19,769 nucleotides of DNA, taken from NCBI GenBank assembly GCA_934359185.1, contig CAKRLE010000018.1, positions 1-19,769 on the forward strand, read 5' to 3'. The notes under the pieces are model-generated. The model saw only the letters and a program-made list of their open reading frames with translations. It was not told where the DNA came from and searched no databases. Numbering within the stretch: position 1 is the first letter of the stretch; every line of letters begins with the position of its first letter. A program made the translations under genes and the position numbers. This document shows, piece after piece, positions 7,404-15,562 of the stretch. The stretch is from an uncultured Lachnospira sp. Lineage in GTDB: Bacteria > Bacillota > Clostridia > Lachnospirales > Lachnospiraceae.

Positions 7404-8078
7404 ATGAGCGACGATAAATCAGAAATTATTACTTCTGTATTAAGAAAGCTGGCTAGACTTAACTACATTAAGCCAGGAGAGGTTCCTAACATCAATCTCT
7501 ATATGGATCAGGTCACGACATTTATGGATGAACATCTTAGTGAAAGCAAGCGTCATGAAAATGACAAGATTCTAACTAAGACAATGATTAACAACTACAC
7601 TAAGAATGATCTCCTTCCACCACCTGTTAAGAAAAAGTATTCAAGAGACCACATATATGTTCTCGCATTTATATATTATTTCAAGAATATACTGTCCATA
7701 AGCGATATCCAGAAGCTTATCAACCCGCTTACTGACAGCTGTTTTGAAACAGATGGAATTCCTGATATGGAACATCTCTACTCTGAGATTCATGACATGT
7801 GCAAATCACAGCTTGCAGGATTATCAAAAGATGTTTTACGCAAGTCAGAGCTTGCACAAAATTCATTTTCTTACGTTGATGATGAAGACGAAAAAGAATT
7901 TCTCGAACTATTCTCATTAGTTTCGCTATTAAGCTTTGATGTATATCTTAAAAAGAATATAATCGAGTCACTTATAGATGATTATTCTTCCAAGCATGCA
8001 CCTAAGGATGATAAGTCAAGATCAGGTTCCAGGGATAAAGCATCATCTAAGAAAGAGAAAGAGCCTAAAACAAGATAA
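7404..8078 (+). CDS. DUF1836 domain protein (MerR-like helix-turn-helix, regulator of unknown target)
   Basis: This 224-residue protein is typical of the DUF1836 family of Firmicutes. The conserved block LTKTMINNYTKNDLLPPPVKKKYSRDHIYVL (about residues 51-81) looks like a MerR-type winged-helix start. It is followed by a hydrophobic helix region (AFIYYFKNILSISDIQKLI). The C-terminal 30 residues are a Lys/Arg/Ser-rich tail. It is probably a cytoplasmic DNA-binding regulator, with the target unknown. AAAGGAG stands ten bases before the ATG. The gene is divergent from pspA, separated by the palindromic element, and convergent with yerC across a strong terminator. The regulatory role is inferred from family resemblance only. 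Confidence 0.8.
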   Translation: MSDDKSEIITSVLRKLARLNYIKPGEVPNINLYMDQVTTFMDEHLSESKRHENDKILTKTMINNYTKNDLLPPPVKKKYSRDHIYVLAFIYYFKNILSISDIQKLINPLTDSCFETDGIPDMEHLYSEIHDMCKSQLAGLSKDVLRKSELAQNSFSYVDDEDEKEFLELFSLVSLLSFDVYLKKNIIESLIDDYSSKHAPKDDKSRSGSRDKASSKKEKEPKTR

Positions 8079-8122
8079 TTCAGAGCAGGGTTCTGGCTAA
8101 AGAATACCCTGTTTCATAGATA

Positions 8123-8173
8123 AACAATAAGAGTGGTGTATCTTATATTGTTAAGTACACCACTCTTATTGTT
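8123..8173. terminator. Bidirectional terminator between DUF1836 gene and yerC
   Basis: A perfect 18-bp stem (8123-8140 with 8156-8173) closes a 15-base loop. The stem ends in TTATTGTT on the plus side and is T-rich at its end on the minus strand too. It sits between convergent genes, just past the yerC stop at 8176 and about 45 bases past the DUF1836 stop. Confidence 0.85.
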
Positions 8174-8175
8174 AT

Positions 8176-8487
8176 TTATTCTGTTTTGCTGTCTTTGTCA
8201 GTTACACCTATGCTGTCAAATATGCGGTCATAGCTGTCATTACCATAATTAAGTGACCTGTTGACACGGCTGATCGTAGCTGTAGATGCTCCTGTCAGTT
8301 GGGCTATCTCAAGATAAGTCCTGCCTTCTCTTAACATCTTTGCCACTTCAAAACGCTGCGAGAACGAGAGTATCTCATTAATCGTACACACGTCTTCAAA
8401 GAAATCATAGCACTGTTCCTTATTCTCAAGGCTTAATATTGCATCAAAAAATAAATCAACCGATTTATTATTCAGCTTTTTATTCAC
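8176..8487 (-). CDS. yerC: YerC/YecD-family TrpR-like transcriptional regulator
   Basis: This 103-residue protein belongs to the TrpR-related YerC/YecD family, which has the Trp-repressor fold. The helix-turn-helix is visible as VAKMLREGRTYLEIAQLTGASTATISRVNRSLNYGN (about residues 48-83). The N-terminus (FFDAILSLENKEQCYDFFEDVCTINEI) is the dimer-forming helical part. The effector and operator are unknown for most members. The start is GTG (8487-8485), preceded by a GGGGGTG ribosome site. It lies 63 bases after the ABC transporter gene on the same strand, with no strong terminator between, so co-transcription is likely. The 18-bp stem at 8123-8173 ends the transcript. Confidence 0.85.
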   Translation of the reverse strand: MNKKLNNKSVDLFFDAILSLENKEQCYDFFEDVCTINEILSFSQRFEVAKMLREGRTYLEIAQLTGASTATISRVNRSLNYGNDSYDRIFDSIGVTDKDSKTE

Positions 8488-8550
8488 ATCGCACCCCCAA
8501 AATTAAACACTATTAACAGTTTACCACACTAAACTATAAAAGTCCAGCAG

Positions 8551-11361
8551 CTATTCTGTACGAAGTGCAATAACAGGGTCTTTCTTAGCCGCCATAGATG
8601 CCGGCATAAGTCCTGCTATCGTTGTGAGCAGGACACTTATAACAATAAGGATTACCGCTCCAGCAACCGGCAGTTTAGCAAGATTAGATATATCTGTAAC
8701 ATTTTTTATAATGATATTAGCTGGTATGCACAGAAGAAGCGTTATGATTATACCCATAGCACCTGATACAAATCCCTCAATCATTGTCTCCGCATTGAAC
8801 ACTCTCTTAACGTCCTTCTTAGATGCACCTATGCTTCTAAGAATACCAATTTCCTTCGTTCTTTCAAGAACTGAGATATATGTGATAATCCCAACCATTA
8901 TCGATGAAACGACAAGTGATATTGCCACAAATGCAATGAGCACTGATGATATAGCTGTTATAATTGTGCTAACTGACGACATGATAATTCCTACATAATC
9001 CGTGTAGCTTATCTCGTCCTCACTTCGTCCATCATCATCAACCTCTTTGTTGTACTGCGTTATAAAGTCTGATATATGCTCCTTCGACTCAAAATCCTTA
9101 CAATATATATCAATCTGCGATGGAGTCTCTGGCGATGTTATCCCCAGCTTCTTCTTGTTGGATTCATATGTTGCATCCGTTGTCTTAGCCTTGAGTGACT
9201 TAGAGAACATTTCAAGAATCTGGTCTTCTGTCATTGTTCCCATATATGCTTTCATCTGTGCCTGTTCCTCTTCACCAAGAGATGCAACATACGTATTGAC
9301 ATCATCCATAGTTATTTTAGTATCTTTCGTATTATCAAATGGCACTCCTGTAAATATATCAACATCCTTTTTTTCCTGCTGCTTCTTCACAATCTCTGTC
9401 TGGTTAACCTTATCAATTATGTGGAGCATCAGCTCTCTTGTATAACCAATTCCATTCGATATTGACGTGTTGACCGCATCAGTATTAGGACGTATGATTC
9501 CAGATATTTTAATAGACTCAGCGCCATCAACAACCTTTTTCATATATGCATCATCCTTAGTATAATCATCCCATGTCCCGGTCTTAGAATTATACTGGTA
9601 AAACTGTGTCGGATACACAAGTTTAAACTCATGATTCAGGACATCATCATAGGAAAGCTCTATATTGTCTGTATCATAACTCTGCCCTGCATAAACATTT
9701 TTAAATATAGTCTTTACCTCGTCCGGGTCCTTGAATCCTAATGAATACAATGTATAATCCACAATCTCATTATTCTCATCAACAATCAGAACTACCTCAT
9801 TGTAATCAGATGGCCAGCTTCCAGCCACAACGTCATACTGCTCATCGAGAAGCTCCTGATTATCAAGAAGCTGGTTCCACACGCTGCTGTTCATCATTCC
9901 AGATGTCATAATGGAATTACTGCTTTCCTGGCCTGAACCCATTCCCATGCTCTCCATCATAGTTCCCGGATTAAGCTGGACAGCTCCATTAGACGTGTCT
10001 GCAGAATAAATGTAGAGTGGAACATCATACGAATACTTGATATCGCTGACATACTGGTTAAGTTCATCTCTTCTGTCCTCAATATATGTCCTGAACTTAG
10101 TAAGATTGTTACTGTCAGCCTCTGCAACCATGGAATTAACCATATCAGTCATTATATTATTGGAATAGATTTTATCCTTGTCATGGGTTATCTCTCTATC
10201 CTTCTGTCCCGTCATGTTCTCAATCATGCTGCTGACATCTATGCTCTCTGTCTGGATTGTTATTGGATAGCTCGACAATGTATCCCTCTGAACCCTGTCG
10301 ATATATTCCTGAATACCATTGGATATCGCAAGGATAAGCGCGATACCAATAATACCTATGCTTCCAGCAAATGCTGTGAGAAGCGTTCTTGTCTTTTTAG
10401 TCATAAGGTTATTAAGACTAAGAGACAGTGCTGTAAAAAATGACATAGAAGTCCTCTGCTTTTTGCCAGCCTGACGTGCTGGCTTTTCTGATTTTGACCT
10501 GACAGCCCCTTCACGCTTAGACTTTCTTAGCTTCGCATCTGCGTTATTTCTTGCAGTGTGCTTTTTAGCTGCGCTTCCAACCTCTCTTGCATAGTCGTAT
10601 GCAGCTCTGTCCTCTTCGCTCATCTCAAATAATTCAACCATCTCAGCCGTATCAACAGTTATATCCCTGTTGTACTCCCTGTCTGTGTATTGGTCGGAAT
10701 CGTCAGTTATCTTACCATCAAGCAGTCTTATAATTCTTGTTGAATACTTCATGGCAAGCTCAGGATTATGCGTAACCATTATGATAAGCCTGTCCTTGGA
10801 AATGTCTTTCAGCAGCTCCATAATCTGTACAGAAGTCTCCGTATCAAGTGCTCCTGTAGGCTCATCTGCGAGCAGGATATCCGGGTTATTCACAAGTGCT
10901 CTTGCGATAGCAACCCTCTGCATCTGTCCACCTGACATCTGGTTAGGCTTCTTATAAATGTGGTCTGACAATCCAACCTTCTCTAAAGCCTCTACTGCCC
11001 TTTTCTTTCTCTCTGCCTTAGACACACCCGACAATGTAAGCGCAAGTTCAACATTGGCAAGCACTGTCTGATGGGGTATCAGATTATAGCTCTGGAACAC
11101 AAATCCAATAGAATTATTGCGGTAATAATCCCAGTCCCTGTCCTTGAAATCTTTCGTTGATTTGCCATTTATTATCAAATCACCTGACGTATACTGGTCA
11201 AGGCCTCCGACAATATTAAGCATTGTTGTCTTACCACATCCCGACTGTCCAAGAATTGATACAAATTCACTATCCCTGAACCTCAGATTAATTCCTTTAA
11301 GTGCAGGCACTTTAGTACCGCCAGTTTCATAATTCTTTTTAATATCTATTAACTCAAGCAC
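8551..11361 (-). CDS. MacB-type ABC transporter, fused ATPase and FtsX-like permease
   Basis: This single 936-residue chain carries both halves of a MacB/FtsX-class transporter. The ATPase occupies residues 1 to about 220: Walker A GQSGCGKT at 38-45, Q-loop Gln90, signature MSGGQ at 142-146, Walker B ILLADEP with Glu167, and switch His198. A basic linker (about 265-305) precedes the first membrane helix (about 328-347). A large extracellular domain of some 440 residues follows, then three C-terminal helices in the FtsX-like permease block (VLERTKEIGILRSIGASKKDV). Such proteins do mechanotransmission, exporting or signalling with peptides, toxins or lipoproteins, and the substrate is unknown. 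The start is GTG after GGAG. Its promoter faces that of the secreted cell-wall hydrolase gene, and yerC lies downstream. The ATPase-first fusion is common in Clostridia. Confidence 0.92.
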   Translation of the reverse strand: MLELIDIKKNYETGGTKVPALKGINLRFRDSEFVSILGQSGCGKTTMLNIVGGLDQYTSGDLIINGKSTKDFKDRDWDYYRNNSIGFVFQSYNLIPHQTVLANVELALTLSGVSKAERKKRAVEALEKVGLSDHIYKKPNQMSGGQMQRVAIARALVNNPDILLADEPTGALDTETSVQIMELLKDISKDRLIIMVTHNPELAMKYSTRIIRLLDGKITDDSDQYTDREYNRDITVDTAEMVELFEMSEEDRAAYDYAREVGSAAKKHTARNNADAKLRKSKREGAVRSKSEKPARQAGKKQRTSMSFFTALSLSLNNLMTKKTRTLLTAFAGSIGIIGIALILAISNGIQEYIDRVQRDTLSSYPITIQTESIDVSSMIENMTGQKDREITHDKDKIYSNNIMTDMVNSMVAEADSNNLTKFRTYIEDRRDELNQYVSDIKYSYDVPLYIYSADTSNGAVQLNPGTMMESMGMGSGQESSNSIMTSGMMNSSVWNQLLDNQELLDEQYDVVAGSWPSDYNEVVLIVDENNEIVDYTLYSLGFKDPDEVKTIFKNVYAGQSYDTDNIELSYDDVLNHEFKLVYPTQFYQYNSKTGTWDDYTKDDAYMKKVVDGAESIKISGIIRPNTDAVNTSISNGIGYTRELMLHIIDKVNQTEIVKKQQEKKDVDIFTGVPFDNTKDTKITMDDVNTYVASLGEEEQAQMKAYMGTMTEDQILEMFSKSLKAKTTDATYESNKKKLGITSPETPSQIDIYCKDFESKEHISDFITQYNKEVDDDGRSEDEISYTDYVGIIMSSVSTIITAISSVLIAFVAISLVVSSIMVGIITYISVLERTKEIGILRSIGASKKDVKRVFNAETMIEGFVSGAMGIIITLLLCIPANIIIKNVTDISNLAKLPVAGAVILIVISVLLTTIAGLMPASMAAKKDPVIALRTE

Positions 11362-11404
11362 GATTATTTCTCCATTTTAACAATCTTTTTCTGCAACATA
11401 TATA

Positions 11405-11433
11405 ATTCTATATTCACTCTGTATTATTTTCAA
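11405..11433 (-). promoter_or_regulatory. Promoter of the ABC transporter gene
   Basis: On the minus strand TTGAAA (11433-11428), 17 bases, then TAGAAT (11410-11405). It lies about 45 bases before the GTG start and opposes the hydrolase promoter. Confidence 0.55.
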
Positions 11434-11476
11434 ATAAAAAATGCATAAACAATAAAAGGTTAATAAATATTACCAC

Positions 11477-11505
11477 TTGCCTTTTAAATAAATACATTTT
11501 ATAAT
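11477..11505 (+). promoter_or_regulatory. Promoter of the secreted SleB-type hydrolase gene
   Basis: TTGCCT (11477-11482), 17 bases, then a perfect TATAAT (11500-11505), 33 bases before the ATG. An imperfect inverted repeat, GGTTAATAAATATTACC (11458-11474), ends two bases upstream of the -35 and could bind a regulator. Confidence 0.65.
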
Positions 11506-11538
11506 TATTGGTATCGACTACTAAAGGAGATTCAGCCG

Positions 11539-12642
11539 ATGGCTAATACACGCAACAGAATTATCAGCACATTTATAATTATTTTATCTATGGTATTGTG
11601 TTTTGGGGTAGCTGCCAATGCTGATACACAGCAGAAGCTTGATGAAACTAAAGACACTCTCAACCAGCTGCGTGAAGAGCAGGCTAAGCAGTCGTCAGAA
11701 TTATCTAATATGAATTCCCAGATGGATACTATCAATGGCAGGCTTTCTGATATACAGAACCAGATTGAGGACAAGCAGGAAGAGATTGACAGGCTCACAC
11801 AGGAAAGTGATGAATTGTCAGCCGACATTGATGAACAGTATGAGGCTATGAAGCTCAGAATCAGATACATGTACGAGAATGGAACTGATTCGCTTATCAA
11901 TACATTGTTAGGCTCTGAGGATTTCGCAGAATTTCTTTCAAGATCAGAATATATATTCCAGATTACAAGATATGATAATGCCATGATGGTTAATCTCAAT
12001 GATTCAATGACAAGGCTCAATATGGCAAGAGAGACTGTTGAGGCAGACATGCAGCAGCTTGGCACATTGAAAGAATCTGCTTCTGCAGAATCATCTAACC
12101 TTAAATCATTAATTCTTGATACCCAGAATAAAATCGACCTGAATTCAATCAATATAGAAGAGACAGAAGCACTCTATAAAAAATACGAGGAACAGCTTGA
12201 GGCCGAGCGCCTTGCAGCTCTTATGGCACAGGGAACAGGCAAGAACAGTTCTTATGTCAATGGTGGTACACCTATCCGATATACCGCAGACGACCTTGCC
12301 ATGCTTGCAGCTATCGTTGAGTGCGAAGCTGGCAACCAGCCATATGCAGGAAAACTCGGAGTTGCAAGTGTTGTATGTAACCGTGTTAACAACCCAAGAT
12401 TTGATAACACGGTTTCTGGTGTAATTCTATCACCTAAACAGTTCTCCCCTGTTGCCAGCGGACGTTTCGCACTTGTCCTTGCAAGAGGTGCTGCTTCCGA
12501 ATGTGTCAAAGCTGCCAAACAGGCATTAGAAGGCGGAATTAATATTGATGCGCTGTACTTTATACGATACAGGGGCGCACAGGATGATAATAAGTTAAAG
12601 ATTGGCGACCATGTATTCTTCTCAGATTGGAGTCTGTACTAA
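11539..12642 (+). CDS. Secreted cell-wall hydrolase: coiled coil plus SleB/Hydrolase_2 domain
   Basis: This 367-residue protein starts with a signal peptide (hydrophobic stretch 9-25, likely cleaved after ANA near residue 28). A long coiled coil of PcsB/CwlO type fills residues 30-230 (QQKLDETKDTLNQLREEQ, ESDELSADIDEQYEAMKLR). The C-terminal SleB/CwlJ domain is at about 247-367. It includes LAAIVECEAGNQPYAGKLGVASVVCNRV, with Glu263 as the likely catalytic acid, and YFIRYRGAQ. SleB enzymes are lytic transglycosylases or muramidase-like hydrolases of peptidoglycan. The coiled coil suggests control by a membrane partner, as FtsEX does for PcsB/CwlO. The ATG follows AAAGGAG. It is divergent from the FtsX-like ABC fusion. 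No terminator separates it from the restriction gene 27 bases downstream. Confidence 0.88.
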   Translation: MANTRNRIISTFIIILSMVLCFGVAANADTQQKLDETKDTLNQLREEQAKQSSELSNMNSQMDTINGRLSDIQNQIEDKQEEIDRLTQESDELSADIDEQYEAMKLRIRYMYENGTDSLINTLLGSEDFAEFLSRSEYIFQITRYDNAMMVNLNDSMTRLNMARETVEADMQQLGTLKESASAESSNLKSLILDTQNKIDLNSINIEETEALYKKYEEQLEAERLAALMAQGTGKNSSYVNGGTPIRYTADDLAMLAAIVECEAGNQPYAGKLGVASVVCNRVNNPRFDNTVSGVILSPKQFSPVASGRFALVLARGAASECVKAAKQALEGGINIDALYFIRYRGAQDDNKLKIGDHVFFSDWSLY

Positions 12643-12669
12643 ATAACATTTTTAACAGGGGGATTTTTT

Positions 12670-13860
12670 ATGGAATTTTCAAATGGGGATAAATCAAAGC
12701 ATGGAAAGAGTGCTAAAAATAGTCTTTCAAATATTCTTAAAAGATGTGTTGATAACGGATATCTTTCACAGATTATTTCAGAATATAGAGTTGGAAAGCC
12801 AAATTATTCTAACTCTAAACAATTTTATGCTCAATTTCTTATTATATTTAACGATGAATCAAAATGGATTTTATTCACAACGACTTCAATGAAAACAGAT
12901 CGTGTTAAAGGACACCAATGGGATACTATTAACCTGAAAGAAATAGATCCATTAATCACTCGTGCATACATTGTTTATCCAGACGGCATTTCAGATGACC
13001 TGAAAAATGAATTTATACGTCAAAATAATAAATATATAGATAATTACGAATATTCTGCTATAGACGCTATTGTTTCACAAGATGAAATAAATAATCTGAT
13101 TGAATCTTATGCAATAAAAAATAAAAGCACTGGACAAATTAAAGATATCCAGGGAAATAATTTTGAAAATAAAATTGCTGATATTTTAAATTATAATGAC
13201 AATCTTGTTAAATGGAAAAATAATGATAGAACTTTAGAAGGAATGCATTTTGACATTTTTCTCAATATCGTTAATTGTTTTGAACTTGATAAAAATTCTA
13301 CAATTAAGATTACGGCAACTTCTGACAAAAAACAAATAGGCAGACTTCCTTCCGGTGGAAATCCCAAAACAGATGTCTTAGTTACAGTAACTTTTTCAGA
13401 CGCTGCACAACGCCACTATACAATAAGCTGTAAAAGAAGCAGTGATAAAAGTGTAAGCATTCATCAATACAACGCTAATGCTTTTGCCGATGTTCTAGAT
13501 AAAGATAATCCAAATTTAAGAAGATTACTTACATATTTTCAGGATTGCGGAAATCTAAGAGACTTTGGAGAAGAAAATAGCATTAAATTAACAAATCTTC
13601 TTTCTCCTTACATAAAAAAGTTATCCTTATGGGCATTAGGTGGACATGGCGGAGATGGAAATCCAGAAATTCAAAATGCTGATTATATATTAACATATGA
13701 TAATAATGATGGTTCATCCTCTATAAAAAGCATAGAAAAATATTATGAACATCTAACGACTGAGGGAATCACTGGAAACTTTGGAACGCCATTCAGTTGG
13801 ACATATCCTTCTAAACGTAAAGGTAAAGATATTCAATTAAAATGTAAAATTATAAAATAA
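12670..13860 (+). CDS. Type II restriction endonuclease, MspI-like (CCGG proposed), with N-terminal extension
   Basis: I identify this 396-residue protein by comparison with MspI from memory. The stretch IGRLPSGGNPKTD (223-235) and SVSIHQY (261-267) match MspI segments, as does the ending GNFGTPFSWTYPS (369-381). The MspI catalytic pattern TD-X17-N-X-K (Asp99, Asn117, Lys119) appears here as TD-X17-S-X-K: Asp235, Ser253, Lys255, with identical spacing but Ser replacing Asn. MspI has about 262 residues, so the first 160 or so residues here are an extra domain of unknown role (WILFTTTSMKTDRVKGHQWD near 66-85). CCGG specificity is an inference from similarity. The ribosome site is AGGGGG. The gene is markedly A+T-rich, suggesting transfer. 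No own promoter is evident, and it lies 27 bases behind the hydrolase gene and tail-to-tail with the methyltransferase. Confidence 0.82.
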   Translation: MEFSNGDKSKHGKSAKNSLSNILKRCVDNGYLSQIISEYRVGKPNYSNSKQFYAQFLIIFNDESKWILFTTTSMKTDRVKGHQWDTINLKEIDPLITRAYIVYPDGISDDLKNEFIRQNNKYIDNYEYSAIDAIVSQDEINNLIESYAIKNKSTGQIKDIQGNNFENKIADILNYNDNLVKWKNNDRTLEGMHFDIFLNIVNCFELDKNSTIKITATSDKKQIGRLPSGGNPKTDVLVTVTFSDAAQRHYTISCKRSSDKSVSIHQYNANAFADVLDKDNPNLRRLLTYFQDCGNLRDFGEENSIKLTNLLSPYIKKLSLWALGGHGGDGNPEIQNADYILTYDNNDGSSSIKSIEKYYEHLTTEGITGNFGTPFSWTYPSKRKGKDIQLKCKIIK

Positions 13861-13903
13861 AAATCAGCTCACATATCATTAGTGAATATGTGAGCTGATT
13901 TTT
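13859..13903. terminator. Bidirectional terminator shared by the restriction and methyltransferase genes
   Basis: A perfect 18-bp stem (13859-13876 with 13886-13903) has a 9-base loop and A5/T5 ends, so it terminates in both directions. The endonuclease stop codon (13858-13860) and the methyltransferase stop codon (13904-13902) both overlap the outer edges of the stem. Confidence 0.9.
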
Positions 13904-15302
13904 ATATATGGCTTGGTAAACATTCCACAATCTGCCTTGCCAAAGCATGCGCTAATAATGGGGGAATTGCATCTCCTATCTGCTCATACTTATCCTGTTC
14001 TTTCGATCCATGAAAAACTACATAAGGTCCTGCAAATTGATACCAGTCTGGAAAACTCTGTAATCTGGCTGCTTCTCTCGGTGTAATTGCTCTATTCAAA
14101 TATGGGTGCAGCATTTCATCTAAACAATGTGAAGTCACTGTAAAACTAGGCATATCATCAATAAGCCTTCTATTTCTGCTCGCATATATTGATTTAGGAA
14201 ATAAATGTCTATATTTATCAATTGTCCCATCCTGCTTCATCTGCTCATAAGCACTTTTCATTGAACCTCTTTCAGGAATAAGAGCAAGTAATTCCTGCTT
14301 TCTTTTAATGTGTCCCGGTCCCCTGTGACAACTAATTGATGTTTCAGAAAATATATTTCGTTCTATTAAATATTTTGGCGTTTTAGCATGTACTTCGTTG
14401 TCTTTATATTCTCCTCTCATTATTTCTACATATCTTTTCTGATTTTCATTGTTATATCTATTCAATGGTTTATAAGATGTACTCTCCATTCCCATATCAA
14501 CCTGTTCCAGATCTGATATAGCATCTCCAACTGTCACATATGGATATTTTCTATCAGGTCCATATTTTTTTTCTGGGTATGAAAATTTTATACCATTTAA
14601 ATCGTCCCTTATTGCTATGAGAAATAATCTTTCCCGCACCTGCGGTACACCATAATCACATGCTCGCAGCAATATATCTTCTTGTTTTCTTGAAACCAGA
14701 TGGTATGATGGGGCATTACCTTTTTCTTCAAATTTATCACATATATCTTTAAAAATTGCCCCTTTTTTTCCATTGCGTGCCTTTGAAAACATCCCCTTGA
14801 CATTCTCAAACAATATCATCTTCGTATTAACAGTCTTTGAGATTCTGATAATATTACTAAACAAGTCATCTCTTTCATCACCCTCAGTTCGTGTTCCTGC
14901 CATACTGAAACTTTCACATGGTGCACCACCAGAAACAACATCAATAGTTTCACTCTCAGAATCAATGCCATATCTACAATATAATAATTCTTTAATCAAC
15001 TGACTGCTTACAAGATTAATATCGCCGTGAATTAATAATGTTCTAGTACTTTCATTCTTAAATTTGTTCAAATAATCCAAATTTTCTTGTCCATCTTGTA
15101 AATAATCTTTCAATTCAAAAATTTCTGCATTATGACTTAAAGAATATGTTTCGACTGTAGTATCTGTCCATTCCACTGCTATCAATGGTAAAATTCCAGC
15201 CCATTTAAATCCTGTACACAGTCCTCCAGGTCCTGAAAATAAATCTATGCTAACTAAACTAAATGATTCTTCTTTCATCCTATTAATAAGGCTGTCATTC
15301 AT
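13902..15302 (-). CDS. DNA (cytosine-5)-methyltransferase of the restriction-modification system
   Basis: This enzyme transfers a methyl group from AdoMet to C5 of cytosine and protects host DNA from the cognate nuclease. The motifs of C5 enzymes are in order. Motif I is DLFSGPGGLCTGF (20-32). Motif IV is GGAPCESFSMAG (125-136), with nucleophile Cys129 followed by Glu130 where PCQ is more usual. Motif VI is ENVKG (166-170), motif VIII QVRERLF (221-227), motif IX REAARLQSFP (409-418) and motif X QIGDAIPP (441-448). The target-recognition region is about 270-395. Its specificity cannot be read off; CCGG is inferred from the neighbouring nuclease. The ATG at 15302 is one base after the XRE stop (TGACATG), so translation is coupled. 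A GAGG ribosome site lies inside the XRE gene. Confidence 0.93.
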   Translation of the reverse strand: MNDSLINRMKEESFSLVSIDLFSGPGGLCTGFKWAGILPLIAVEWTDTTVETYSLSHNAEIFELKDYLQDGQENLDYLNKFKNESTRTLLIHGDINLVSSQLIKELLYCRYGIDSESETIDVVSGGAPCESFSMAGTRTEGDERDDLFSNIIRISKTVNTKMILFENVKGMFSKARNGKKGAIFKDICDKFEEKGNAPSYHLVSRKQEDILLRACDYGVPQVRERLFLIAIRDDLNGIKFSYPEKKYGPDRKYPYVTVGDAISDLEQVDMGMESTSYKPLNRYNNENQKRYVEIMRGEYKDNEVHAKTPKYLIERNIFSETSISCHRGPGHIKRKQELLALIPERGSMKSAYEQMKQDGTIDKYRHLFPKSIYASRNRRLIDDMPSFTVTSHCLDEMLHPYLNRAITPREAARLQSFPDWYQFAGPYVVFHGSKEQDKYEQIGDAIPPLLAHALARQIVECLPSHI

Positions 15303-15303
15303 G

Positions 15304-15528
15304 TCATTTTACCTCGTCCGTAATATTTTCAGGAATATATTCCATTATATCTTCTACTCTGCAATCTAATGCTTTGCATATTTTATCAATAATCTCAGTG
15401 TTAACATTCTGATTTTTTCTAAGCTTTGTTATTGATGTGGAACTTATGCAAGCTTTTTCACATAATTCTTTCTTTTTCATGTCTTTATCTATCAACAATT
15501 TAAATAACTTTTTGTATGATAATGCCAT
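15304..15528 (-). CDS. XRE-family helix-turn-helix regulator (putative controller of the R-M operon)
   Basis: This 74-residue single-domain HTH protein has the Cro/XRE pattern KKLFKLLIDKDMKKKELCEKACISSTSITKLRKNQNVNTEIIDKICKALDCRVEDIMEY. It is the right size for a restriction-modification controller (C) protein, which works as a dimer on an operator at its own promoter. It heads the operon with the methyltransferase rather than the nuclease, so it would directly set methyltransferase level. GAGG precedes the ATG. A strong promoter lies at 15563-15591 and an inverted repeat further upstream at 15601-15630. General XRE regulators of this size also occur outside such systems, so the controller role is inferred from position. 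Confidence 0.85.
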   Translation of the reverse strand: MALSYKKLFKLLIDKDMKKKELCEKACISSTSITKLRKNQNVNTEIIDKICKALDCRVEDIMEYIPENITDEVK

Positions 15529-15562
15529 TACTTTTCCTCTTTATGCAATATAGATTTTACAT

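Noticed and set aside
8086..8111. Second terminator hairpin just after the DUF1836 gene
   Set aside because: The stem (CAGGGT/ACCCTG) is only 6 bp with a 14-base loop and no T-run; the 18-bp stem downstream explains termination.
8505..8522. Palindrome-like AAAC...GTTT before yerC as an autoregulatory operator
   Set aside because: Only the outer four bases are symmetrical and the interval is A+T-rich, so this is too weak to call.
11532..12152. 206-residue Ser/Leu-rich minus-strand ORF opposite the hydrolase gene
   Set aside because: It is the antisense shadow of the coiled-coil coding sequence; composition and lack of ribosome site fit an artefact.
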